Positions 19,141 to 27,516 of a stretch of DNA of 64,000 nucleotides are shown here, one piece after another. The number at the start of each line of letters is the position of its first letter. Within the stretch, counting starts at the first letter, position 1. Where the stretch lies: positions 1,994,001 to 2,058,000 of the forward strand of contig NZ_JABWRF020000001.1 in assembly GCF_014268805.2 (NCBI RefSeq), written 5' to 3'. Made by a program: the position numbers and the translations under genes. This stretch comes from Pseudomonas farsensis (GTDB lineage: Bacteria > Pseudomonadota > Gammaproteobacteria > Pseudomonadales > Pseudomonadaceae). The notes beneath the pieces were generated by a model, which ran no database searches, had not been told where the DNA came from, and was given only the letters and a program-made list of their open reading frames with translations.

Positions 19141-20187
19141 GTGAGCCACTCCAACGACACCCCGCGCAAGCGCCGCGGCGCCGGCCGCGTCACCTTGGCC
19201 GAGGTGGCCCGTGTGGCTGACGTTTCGGCCATCAGCGTGTCGCGCTATTTCAACCAGCCGGAACAGGTTTCCGAGCCGCTGCGCGAACGTATCGAGGCAG
19301 CGGTGCAGCAACTGGGGTACGTACCCAACCTGGTCGCCGGGGGGCTGGCTTCAGCGCGTGGCCGCATCGTCGGCATGGTCATCCCGAACATTTCCGGGCC
19401 GATCTTCGCCAACACCATCCAGGCTTTCAGCGACACCTTGAGCCGCCATGGCTATCAGCTACTGCTGGCATCGAGCTATTTCAGCGAGGCCCAGGAAGAA
19501 AGCGCAGTGCGCGCGTTTCTGGGCTGGTCGCCGGCAGCGCTGGTGGTGACCAGCCACTTCCACAGCCCCGCCACCGAAAAGATGCTCGCCCAGGCCGATG
19601 TGCCGGTGGTCGAAATCTGGGACTACGTGCCGGAGCGGGCGCCATTGCAGGTGGGTTTCGTGCATTTCGATGCCGGGGTGCAAGCCTGCCGCTATTTGCT
19701 CGACCAGGGCCACCGCCGCATTGCCTTCGTACAGAACAGCGTTGCCGGCGACTTCAGCGCCTTGGAGCGGCGCGACGGCTATGCCCACTGCCTGCGCGAG
19801 GCCGGGCTTGAGCCCTGGGTGTTCGTGCCTTCGGCAGGCATCGCACCGTTCGAGGCCGGGCGCCAGGCCATGGAGGCGTTAATCCGGCGCACGCCAAGGC
19901 CGGAAGCGATCATCTTCGCCAACGACAACCTGGCCGCCGGTGCCCTGCTGGCCGGGCAACGTGCCGGGTTGCAACTGCCTCAGGACATGGCAGTAATGGG
20001 CTTTGGCGACTACGCCTTCGCGCAGATGCTGCTACCCAGCCTGACCACCCTGCGCCCACCCTCGCGTGAAATTGGCGAGGTGGCGGCGTTACGGGTGCTG
20101 CAGCATCTTGGCGCGGTACCCAGCGAGGCCGAAATATCACGGCTGAACCTGCTGGCGTGCGAGCTGGTAACCCGCGAGAGTGCCTGA
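19141..20187 (+). CDS. LacI-family transcriptional regulator
   Basis: A 348-residue repressor. The N-terminal LacI helix-turn-helix reads VTLAEVARVADVSAISVSRY (residues about 17-36), with a hinge helix QLGYVPNLVAGGLAS; the periplasmic-binding-like effector domain fills the rest. GTG 19141 has a GAGG site eight bases upstream and puts the helix at the usual place; the frame is open from 18955, across both operators. GntR-like subfamily members of this type often sense sugars or sugar acids. The divergent receptor and its downstream genes are the obvious targets. Confidence 0.93.
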   Translation: MSHSNDTPRKRRGAGRVTLAEVARVADVSAISVSRYFNQPEQVSEPLRERIEAAVQQLGYVPNLVAGGLASARGRIVGMVIPNISGPIFANTIQAFSDTLSRHGYQLLLASSYFSEAQEESAVRAFLGWSPAALVVTSHFHSPATEKMLAQADVPVVEIWDYVPERAPLQVGFVHFDAGVQACRYLLDQGHRRIAFVQNSVAGDFSALERRDGYAHCLREAGLEPWVFVPSAGIAPFEAGRQAMEALIRRTPRPEAIIFANDNLAAGALLAGQRAGLQLPQDMAVMGFGDYAFAQMLLPSLTTLRPPSREIGEVAALRVLQHLGAVPSEAEISRLNLLACELVTRESA

Positions 20188-20189
20188 AA

Positions 20190-21071
20190 TCAGGCGCTGG
20201 CCTGCACCCCAGTGCTGACCACCACCTCGCGCACCTCGACCGAACGCTGCTCCGCCAGCGCGCGCATGTACAAATGGCAGGCGCTGGCGCTGAGCGTGGC
20301 CGGCAGCAGCAGGTTCAGCACCGGCACGCAGGCCAGCAGCATGTTGAACAGCCCCAGAAACAGAATGCGCACCCGCGCAGCCTTGGCGATAGCGAGTTGC
20401 TCGCGCGCATCTGCGCAGCCGCCAATGGCCGGGGTGAGCAACAGGCGCATATGCACGAACGGTAGCGACAGGATGATCAGCACGCCGTTGTACAACGGGA
20501 TCAGTAATGACGCCAAGGTCCAGCGTGACAGGCCCAACCAGCGCGCCGGGCCATACCGCGCCTCGCGCCAAGGCGTGCGGCTGGTGGCACGACAATCGGC
20601 AGCGACGCCTGGGTAACGCTGCTGCACACACGCCCTCACCTTCTGGAAAAAGCCCAGGTGGATCACCAGCCGCAAGCCAATCAGCAGCAGCCCTAAAAAC
20701 AACATGACCATCATCGCGGTGAAGAACGCCGCGATGTATAGCGCCAACTGCAACACGCCCACCCCCAGGTTGAAAAAGGCCAACGGGTCGACGCCCATGC
20801 CGATGCTCGGCGTGGCTGATGCCGGTGCCAGTATCGCGAAGTTGGCTACGCCAAGTGCTGCGAACGCTGAAAGCCAGCCACAGAATTCGCAGATCGCTGC
20901 AAAGTTGACGTAGAACACATACCCGCATATGCAACTGACCAGCAGGCACCAGCCTGCCGAAGGCAGCAGCAAGCGTGGGGCCAGGCTTTCGCGCAGCCCC
21001 AGAGCAAAACAGAGGCTGGCCTCACGCACGCCTGCGGACAGTGCGCGGAAAAAACCTTTGATACGGTCCAT
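20190..21071 (-). CDS. EI24-domain (CysZ-superfamily) inner-membrane protein
   Basis: The 293-residue protein has four or more long hydrophobic helices and the EI24 pattern: an N-terminal amphipathic GFFRALSAGVREASLCF, a middle RWTLASLLIPLYNGVLIILS and a C-terminal FLGLFNMLLACVPVLNLLLPA. The last resembles the FLLNFIPVVGWL-type segment of CysZ and EI24 proteins. CysZ is a sulfate channel, but this protein is too divergent to claim that. The ATG at 21071 follows AAGGACA. Its stop lies three bases from the stop of the convergent LacI gene; the stops share a small hairpin (GCCTGA-AA-TCAGGC). Confidence 0.75.
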   Translation of the reverse strand: MDRIKGFFRALSAGVREASLCFALGLRESLAPRLLLPSAGWCLLVSCICGYVFYVNFAAICEFCGWLSAFAALGVANFAILAPASATPSIGMGVDPLAFFNLGVGVLQLALYIAAFFTAMMVMLFLGLLLIGLRLVIHLGFFQKVRACVQQRYPGVAADCRATSRTPWREARYGPARWLGLSRWTLASLLIPLYNGVLIILSLPFVHMRLLLTPAIGGCADAREQLAIAKAARVRILFLGLFNMLLACVPVLNLLLPATLSASACHLYMRALAEQRSVEVREVVVSTGVQASA

Positions 21072-21148
21072 CGTGGTTGTCTGTCCTTGATGTTGATGGG
21101 GCTGGTAGCGCTGCAACATACGCCATTATCGATACCAGCAGCTCTTAT

Positions 21149-21170
21149 ATCATTGCTCGTGATAATAACC
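21149..21170 (+). promoter_or_regulatory. MexT/LysR-type box upstream of mexE
   Basis: ATCA-N7-TGAT (21149-21163) is a perfect LysR-type dyad with T-N11-A spacing. It continues N4-ACCTT, which fits the layout recalled for the MexT box in front of mexE in P. aeruginosa (ATCA-N5-GTCGAT-N4-ACYAT); the middle hexamer matches only partly. It sits about 80 bp upstream of the mexE start. No mexT gene is in the window. Confidence 0.45.
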
Positions 21171-21247
21171 TTCGCTGCGTTCGATTCGTGCGTCACGCGC
21201 AAGGCACTCACACTCCGCCCACTACTAATATTCCGGCGGAGCTTTCC

Positions 21248-22489
21248 ATGGACCATTCACTCAAACCCCTGCGCTTTCCCCTCGCTGCCATGGCAGTGGT
21301 GGTGCTCAGCGCTTGCGGCCGAACCCCAGATGCCGTGCAGGCTCCCGCCGCGCCGAAAGTCAGTGTTGCCAAGGTGATCGAACAGCCCATCAATGAGTGG
21401 GACGAATTCACCGGCCGCCTGGAAGCCCCGGAAACCGTCGAAGTGCGTCCACGCGTTTCCGGCCAGATCGACCTGGTGGCCTTCACCGAAGGCGCCCAGG
21501 TGAAAAAAGGCGACCTGCTGTTCCAGATCGACCCGCGCCCGTTCCAGGCAGAAGTACGCCGCCTTGAAGCCCAGTTGAAGCAGGCCAAGGCAACGGCCAT
21601 TCGCAGCGCCAACGAAGCCCGCCGTGGCGAACGCCTGCGCGACAGCAACGCAATCTCCGCCGAGCTTGCCGAGTCGCGCAGCAGCGCCGCCACCGAAGCA
21701 CGTGCAGGCGTCGATGCCATCCAGGCACAACTGGACCTGGCCCGCCTCAACCTGAGCTTCACCCGCGTCACCGCGCCGATCAGTGGGCGCGTCAGCCGCG
21801 CCGAATTCACCGCCGGTAACATTGTCAGCGCCGATGTCACGCCGCTGACCAGCGTCGTCTCCACTGACAAGGTCTACGCCTACTTCGACGCCGACGAGCG
21901 CGTGTACCTCAAGTACACCCAGCTGGCCCGCGAAGGCCAGCGCGGCCAGGCCACCCCGGTGTACCTGGGCCTGACCAACGAAAACGGCAACCCGCACCTG
22001 GGCCAGATGAACTTCGTCGACAACCAGGTCAACCCGCGCACCGGTACCATCCGTGGCCGTGCGGTGTTCGACAACCGCGATGGCCAGTTCACCCCAGGCC
22101 TGTATGCCCGCCTGAAGCTGGTCGGCAGCGCCCAGTACGACGCCGTGCTGATCAACGACGAAGCGGTTGGCACCGACCTTGGCAAGAAGTTCGTGCTGGT
22201 AATGGACAAGGACAACAAGGCGGCCTACCGCAACGTCGAGCTTGGGCCCAAGCTTGAGGGCCTGCGTATCGTGCGCAGCGGCCTGGCCAAGGACGACCGC
22301 ATCGTGGTCCGTGGCCTGCAGCGGGTGCGCCCAGGCTCGGCGGTCACCCCGGAAGAAACCCAGATGGCCAGCGAACAGACCCTCGCCGCCCTCGCCCAGC
22401 AGCGCCAGGCCCTTGAGGCCAGCAACTCGCCTAGCAAAGTTGCGGGCTCCACAGTGAAAGTCGCCAGCGCCCAGGCGCCTCGCGGTTAA
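21248..22489 (+). CDS. mexE: RND efflux periplasmic adaptor, MexE type
   Basis: The 413-residue membrane-fusion lipoprotein has a lipobox (VVVLSACGR, Cys near residue 24) and a biotinyl-lipoyl domain (VRPRVSGQIDLVAFTEGAQV). A coiled-coil hairpin rich in Ala/Glu/Arg (about 105-165) follows, then the second lipoyl half (LSFTRVTAPISGRVSRAEFT). It bridges the inner-membrane pump and the outer-membrane channel. ATG 21248 was chosen because the lipoprotein signal begins there (MDHSLKPLRFPLAAMAVVVL). It is the first gene of a three-gene operon. Family substrates include chloramphenicol, quinolones and trimethoprim; that is inferred for this strain. Confidence 0.95.
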   Translation: MDHSLKPLRFPLAAMAVVVLSACGRTPDAVQAPAAPKVSVAKVIEQPINEWDEFTGRLEAPETVEVRPRVSGQIDLVAFTEGAQVKKGDLLFQIDPRPFQAEVRRLEAQLKQAKATAIRSANEARRGERLRDSNAISAELAESRSSAATEARAGVDAIQAQLDLARLNLSFTRVTAPISGRVSRAEFTAGNIVSADVTPLTSVVSTDKVYAYFDADERVYLKYTQLAREGQRGQATPVYLGLTNENGNPHLGQMNFVDNQVNPRTGTIRGRAVFDNRDGQFTPGLYARLKLVGSAQYDAVLINDEAVGTDLGKKFVLVMDKDNKAAYRNVELGPKLEGLRIVRSGLAKDDRIVVRGLQRVRPGSAVTPEETQMASEQTLAALAQQRQALEASNSPSKVAGSTVKVASAQAPRG

Positions 22490-22501
22490 GGGATCACACC
22501 G

Positions 22502-25500
22502 ATGAACTTCTCGAAATTTTTCATTACCCGGCCGATCTTCGCCGCGGTACTGTCGCTGGTGCTGCTCATCGCAGGCTCAATTGCCCTGTTCCAGCTGCCG
22601 ATCAGCGAATACCCCGAAGTGGTCCCGCCCACCGTGGTGGTGCGCGCCAACTTCCCTGGCGCCAACCCCAAGGTCATCGGCGAAACCGTGGCCGCCCCCC
22701 TTGAGCAGGCCATCACCGGTGTCGAGAACATGCTGTACATGTCCTCGCAGTCCACCGCCGACGGCAAGCTGACGCTGACCATCACCTTCGCCCTGGGTAC
22801 CGACCTGGACAACGCTCAGGTGCAGGTGCAGAACCGCGTGACCCGCACCCAGCCCAAGCTGCCCGAGGAAGTCACCCGCATTGGTATCACTGTCGACAAG
22901 GCGTCACCCGACCTGACCATGGTGGTGCACCTGACTTCGCCGGATAACCGCTACGACATGCTGTACCTGTCCAACTACGCCATCCTTAACATCAAGGATG
23001 AGCTGGCGCGGCTGGGCGGTGTGGGCGACGTGCAACTGTTCGGCATGGGCGACTACTCGCTGCGCGTGTGGCTCGACCCGAACAAGACCGCCTCGCGCAA
23101 CCTGACCGCCAGCGATGTGGTCAATGCCATCCGCGAGCAGAACCGCCAGGTCGCTGCCGGCCAGCTGGGCGCCCCGCCCGCCCCTGGCTCGACCAGCTTC
23201 CAGCTGTCGATCAACACCCAGGGCCGCCTGGTCAACGAGGAAGAGTTCGAAAACATCATCATCCGCGCCGGTGCAGATGGCGAAATCACTCGCTTGAAGG
23301 ACATCGCCCGGGTTGAACTCGGCTCCAGCCAATATGCCCTGCGCTCGCTGCTGAACAACCAGCCGGCGGTGGCCCTGCCGATCTTCCAGCGCCCAGGCTC
23401 GAACGCCATCGACATCTCCGACGAGGTGCGGGCGAAAATGGCCGAGCTCAAGAAAGACTTCCCTGAAGGCATGGACTACAGCATCGTCTATGACCCGACC
23501 GTGTTCGTGCGCGGCTCCATCGAGGCGGTAGTGCACACCCTGTTCGAAGCGCTGATCCTGGTCGTGCTGGTGGTGATCCTGTTCCTGCAAACCTGGCGCG
23601 CGTCCATCATCCCGCTGCTGGCCGTGCCGGTATCGCTGATCGGTACCTTCGCAGTCATGCACCTGTTCGGCTTCTCGCTCAACGCCTTGTCGCTGTTCGG
23701 CCTGGTGTTGGCCATCGGCATCGTGGTGGACGACGCCATCGTGGTGGTGGAAAACGTCGAGCGTAATATCGGCCTGGGCCTGCAACCGCTGGAAGCCACG
23801 CAAAAAGCCATGAGCGAAGTGACCGGGCCGATCATCGCCACGGCGCTGGTGCTGTGCGCTGTGTTCGTGCCGGCTGCGTTCATCTCGGGCCTCACGGGGC
23901 AGTTCTACAAGCAGTTCGCCCTGACCATCGCCATCTCCACGGTTATTTCGGCGTTCAACTCGTTGACCCTGTCGCCGGCGCTGGCCGCCGTGTTGCTCAA
24001 GGACCACCATGCGCCCAAGGACCGCTTCTCGCGGGTGCTGGAAAAACTCTTCGGTGGCTGGCTGTTCGCCCCGTTCAACCGCTTCTTCGACCGTGCCAGC
24101 CACAGCTATGTCGGCGGCGTGCGCCGGGTGATTCGCGGCAGCGGCATCGCGCTGTTCGTCTATGCCGGGCTCATGGGCCTGACCTACCTGGGCTTCTCGT
24201 CCACCCCGACCGGCTTCGTTCCGGCGCAGGACAAGCAATACCTGGTGGCGTTTGCGCAACTTCCCGATGCTGCCAGCCTTGACCGCACGGAAGCTGTGAT
24301 CAAGCGCATGAGCGAGATCGCCCTCAAGCAACCTGGCGTAGCCGACTCGGTGGCCTTCCCGGGCCTGTCGATCAACGGCTTCACCAACAGCCCGAACAGC
24401 GGCATCGTGTTCACCCCGCTCAAGCCGTTCAACGAGCGCAAGGACCCAAGCCAGTCGGCGGCGGCCATTGCTGCGGCATTGAACGCGCAATTTGCGGATA
24501 TTCAGGACGCCTACATCGCGATCTTCCCGCCGCCACCGGTACAAGGGCTGGGCACCATCGGCGGCTTCCGCCTGCAGATCGAAGACCGTGGCAACCTGGG
24601 TTACGAAGCGCTGTACAAAGAAACCCAGAACATCATCGCCAAGAGCCATGAAGTGCCGGAGCTTGCCGGCTTGTTCACCAGCTATCAGGTCAACGTGCCC
24701 CAGGTCGATGCGGCCATCGACCGCGAAAAGGCCAAGACCCACGGCGTGGCGATCAACGATATCTTCGACACTCTGCAGGTTTACCTGGGTTCGCTGTACA
24801 CCAACGACTTCAACCGCTTTGGGCGCACCTACCAGGTCAACGTCCAGGCCGAGCAGCAGTTCCGTCTCGATGCCGAGCAGATTGGCCAGTTGAAAGTACG
24901 CAACAACCTTGGCGAGATGATCCCGCTGGCGACCTTCCTCAAGGTCAGTGACACCTCGGGCCCGGACCGGGTCATGCACTACAACGGCTACATCACGGCC
25001 GAAATCAACGGCGGTGCAGCGCCGGGCTACAGCTCGGGCCAGGCCGAAGCGGCCATCGAGAAGCTGCTCAAGCAGGAACTGCCCAACGGCATGACCTACG
25101 AATGGACCGACCTCACCTACCAGCAGATTCTGTCGGGCAACACCGCGCTGTTCGTGTTCCCGCTGTGCGTACTGCTGGCGTTCCTGGTGCTGGCCGCGCA
25201 GTACGAGAGCTGGAGCCTGCCGCTGGCGGTGATCCTGATCGTGCCGATGACCCTGCTGTCGGCCATTACCGGGGTGATCGTGTCCGGTGGCGACAACAAC
25301 ATCTTTACCCAGATCGGCCTGATCGTACTGGTGGGGCTTGCGTGCAAGAACGCCATCCTGATCGTGGAGTTCGCCAAGGATGAACAGGCCAAAGGGCTCG
25401 ACCCGCTGGCTGCGGTGTTGGAGGCGTGCCGCCTGCGTCTACGCCCGATCCTGATGACTTCGATCGCCTTCATCATGGGTGTGGTACCGCTGGTGTTCTC

Positions 25501-25681
25501 CTCCGGTGCCGGTTCCGAGATGCGCCATGCCATGGGCGTGGCGGTGTTCTCCGGGATGATCGGGGTGACTGTGTTCGGTCTGTTCCTGACGCCGGTGTTC
25601 TTCTTCCTGATCCGCCGTTTCGTCGAGCGTCGCCAGGCCCGCCAGGCCGAACGCGCACTGTCGCTGGAGAAACACGCATGA
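22502..25681 (+). CDS. mexF: RND efflux pump, MexF type
   Basis: A 1059-residue HAE1-family proton/drug antiporter of normal length. Visible features are the start MNFSKFFITRPIFAAVLSLV, two large periplasmic loops and 12 membrane helices. The TM4 charge-relay segment reads VLAIGIVVDDAIVVVENVER (the two Asp are the proton-carrying pair), with the matching TM10-11 region VGLACKNAILIVEFAKDEQ. AAGGGA precedes the ATG, 12 bp after the mexE stop; the stop overlaps the oprN ATG by 4 bp. It acts as the inner-membrane trimer of the tripartite pump. Confidence 0.97.
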   Translation: MNFSKFFITRPIFAAVLSLVLLIAGSIALFQLPISEYPEVVPPTVVVRANFPGANPKVIGETVAAPLEQAITGVENMLYMSSQSTADGKLTLTITFALGTDLDNAQVQVQNRVTRTQPKLPEEVTRIGITVDKASPDLTMVVHLTSPDNRYDMLYLSNYAILNIKDELARLGGVGDVQLFGMGDYSLRVWLDPNKTASRNLTASDVVNAIREQNRQVAAGQLGAPPAPGSTSFQLSINTQGRLVNEEEFENIIIRAGADGEITRLKDIARVELGSSQYALRSLLNNQPAVALPIFQRPGSNAIDISDEVRAKMAELKKDFPEGMDYSIVYDPTVFVRGSIEAVVHTLFEALILVVLVVILFLQTWRASIIPLLAVPVSLIGTFAVMHLFGFSLNALSLFGLVLAIGIVVDDAIVVVENVERNIGLGLQPLEATQKAMSEVTGPIIATALVLCAVFVPAAFISGLTGQFYKQFALTIAISTVISAFNSLTLSPALAAVLLKDHHAPKDRFSRVLEKLFGGWLFAPFNRFFDRASHSYVGGVRRVIRGSGIALFVYAGLMGLTYLGFSSTPTGFVPAQDKQYLVAFAQLPDAASLDRTEAVIKRMSEIALKQPGVADSVAFPGLSINGFTNSPNSGIVFTPLKPFNERKDPSQSAAAIAAALNAQFADIQDAYIAIFPPPPVQGLGTIGGFRLQIEDRGNLGYEALYKETQNIIAKSHEVPELAGLFTSYQVNVPQVDAAIDREKAKTHGVAINDIFDTLQVYLGSLYTNDFNRFGRTYQVNVQAEQQFRLDAEQIGQLKVRNNLGEMIPLATFLKVSDTSGPDRVMHYNGYITAEINGGAAPGYSSGQAEAAIEKLLKQELPNGMTYEWTDLTYQQILSGNTALFVFPLCVLLAFLVLAAQYESWSLPLAVILIVPMTLLSAITGVIVSGGDNNIFTQIGLIVLVGLACKNAILIVEFAKDEQAKGLDPLAAVLEACRLRLRPILMTSIAFIMGVVPLVFSSGAGSEMRHAMGVAVFSGMIGVTVFGLFLTPVFFFLIRRFVERRQARQAERALSLEKHA

Positions 25682-27093
25682 AACTGCTCAAACCCCTGAC
25701 CCCAAGCCTGCTCGCCCTGGCCTTGGCTGCCTGTGCGGTGGGCCCTGACTACAAGGCGCCGGCCACCGAGCCTGCGCGCCTGGACAGCAGCCTGGAAGCC
25801 AAGGCCTTCGACCGCAGCCGCTTCGAGAGCCTGTGGTGGAAGCAGTTCGATGACCCGGTGTTGAACCAGTTGGTGCAGGCCTCGCTGGACGGCAACCGCG
25901 ACCTGCGCGTGGCCTTCGCCCGGCTGAAGGCGGCGCGGGCGATCCGTGACGATGTGGCCAACGACCAGATCCCGGTGGTCACCAGCCGTGCCAGCAGCGA
26001 CCTGGGCAAGGGCCAGATCCCCGGCCAGACCGAGCGGCGGGTCAACAGCGAGCGCTACGACTTGGGCCTGGACATGGCCTGGGAGCTTGACCTGTTCGGC
26101 CGTATCCAGCGCCAGATCGAAGCCAGCGATGCGCAGGAGGCGGCCGCCGAGGCCGACCTTCAGCAGTTGCAGGTGAGCCTGATCGCCGAGTTGGTGGATG
26201 CCTATGGCCAACTGCGGGGTGCGCAGTTGCGCGAGAAGATCGCCGTGGCCAACCTCAAGACCCAGCACGAATCACGCGATATCACCGTGACCTTGCGCGA
26301 TGCTGGGGTGGGCAACGAGCTGGATGTGGTGCGCGCCGATGCGCGCCTGGCCGGCGTCGAAGCCACCGTGCCGCAGCTGCAGGCCGCTCAGGTGCGGGCG
26401 CAGAACCGCATCGCCACCTTGCTTGGCCAGCGCCCCAATGCCCTGAGCGTCGACCTGTCGCCCAAGGCCCTGCCTGCCATTGCCAAGGCGTTGCCGGTCG
26501 GCGACCCGGGCGAACTGCTGCGCCGTCGCCCGGACATCCGCAGCGCCGAACGCCAGCTGGCTGCAGCCACCGCCGATGTTGGCGTGGCGACAGCCGACCT
26601 GTTCCCGCGGGTCAGCCTCAGCGGGTTCCTGGGGTTCACCGCTGCACGCGGCTCGCAGATCGGTTCGGCGGCGTCCAATGCCTGGGCGCTGGGCCCGAGC
26701 ATCACCTGGGCGGCGTTCGACCTGGGCAGCGTACGGGCTCGCCTGCGCGGGGCCAAGGCCAATGCCGACGGGGCTTTGGCGACCTATGAGCAGCAGGTGC
26801 TGCTGGCCCTGGAAGAGTCTTCGAATGCGTTCAGTGACTACGGCAAGCGCCAACAACGCTTGCTGGCGCTGATGCGCCAGAGCGATGCCAGCCGCAAAGC
26901 GGCTGAGCTGGCCTCGGTGCGCTATCGCGAGGGCACCGTGGATTATCTGGTGCTGCTCGATGCCGAGCGTGAGCGCCTGAGCGCCGAGGATGCCCAGGCC
27001 CAGGGCGAGGTTGAGTTGTATAGCGGGATCGTTGCGATCTACAAGGCCTTGGGCGGTGGGTGGCAGCCGGAAGTGGTGGCCAGTTCGCGGTAA
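25678..27093 (+). CDS. oprN: outer-membrane efflux channel, OprN type
   Basis: The 471-residue TolC-family (NodT) lipoprotein carries a lipobox (ALALAACAVGPDY, Cys near residue 19) and the two outer-membrane-factor repeats. LFGRIQRQIEASDAQEA and DVGVATADLFPRVSLSGFLG mark the equatorial and channel parts. It forms the exit duct for MexE-MexF. ATG overlaps the mexF stop (ATGA). An intrinsic terminator follows 51 bp after its stop. Confidence 0.96.
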   Translation: MKLLKPLTPSLLALALAACAVGPDYKAPATEPARLDSSLEAKAFDRSRFESLWWKQFDDPVLNQLVQASLDGNRDLRVAFARLKAARAIRDDVANDQIPVVTSRASSDLGKGQIPGQTERRVNSERYDLGLDMAWELDLFGRIQRQIEASDAQEAAAEADLQQLQVSLIAELVDAYGQLRGAQLREKIAVANLKTQHESRDITVTLRDAGVGNELDVVRADARLAGVEATVPQLQAAQVRAQNRIATLLGQRPNALSVDLSPKALPAIAKALPVGDPGELLRRRPDIRSAERQLAAATADVGVATADLFPRVSLSGFLGFTAARGSQIGSAASNAWALGPSITWAAFDLGSVRARLRGAKANADGALATYEQQVLLALEESSNAFSDYGKRQQRLLALMRQSDASRKAAELASVRYREGTVDYLVLLDAERERLSAEDAQAQGEVELYSGIVAIYKALGGGWQPEVVASSR

Positions 27094-27144
27094 TGCCTGA
27101 GTGAACCGAGAGCTCCTTTGGTTGGGTTAAGCGCCAACCGTTTG

Positions 27145-27177
27145 CCCTGGTCGCCGTTTGGTTACCAGGGTTTTTTT
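27145..27177 (+). terminator. intrinsic terminator of mexEF-oprN
   Basis: A CCCTGGT/ACCAGGG stem (27145-27151 with 27164-27170) around a 12-nt loop is followed directly by seven T residues. The position fits termination of the efflux operon. Confidence 0.9.
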
Positions 27178-27202
27178 GGTTTTGCCGCAGCCTTCTACCG
27201 CT

Positions 27203-27440
27203 TGTTCCGGCCAGACATATCTCCTTGTGGCGAGCTCCTTTGTGGCGAGCGGGCTTGTCCCGCGTTGGGCTGCGCAGCAGCCCCTGGTTTTCAGGGCTGC
27301 TGCGCAGCCCAACGCGGGACAAGCCCGCTCGCCACAACTCTCTATCATTTCCCACAGGATTGGGTGCCACCAGCAATGTTGCGGTTGAGCTGGTCCTGCG
27401 TGGGAGCTGGCGGCAGCCTGCGATGAGGCCGGTGCAGGCA
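27203..27440. repeat. composite extragenic repeat, copy A
   Basis: This stretch is repeated, inverted, at 52503-52758. In order it contains a TGTTCC-GCCAGACATATC lead-in and a short GTGGCGAGCTCCTTTGTGG piece. A 42-nt perfect inverted repeat follows (27242-27283 with 27294-27335, loop 10 nt). After it come a TCTATCATTTCCCACAGGAT spacer, a CAGCAATGTTGCGGTTGAGC piece and the GTGGGAGCTGGCGGCAGCCT module. No open frame is credible in it. The intergenic region 27094-27516 holds nothing else except the terminator. Confidence 0.9.
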
Positions 27441-27516
27441 TGAGATCAAGCGCAGTGCGAGCGGCACACGATCTCATCGGCGCTAAGACACTTACGGAGC
27501 ATCAAGCCCCGCTAGC

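Noticed and set aside
22904..24979. 691-codon minus-strand frame inside mexF
   Set aside because: Antisense shadow of mexF; no recognisable domain and no ribosome site.
27203..27440. Considered as a CRISPR repeat or an insertion sequence
   Set aside because: Only two inverted copies, no regular spacers and no transposase frame.
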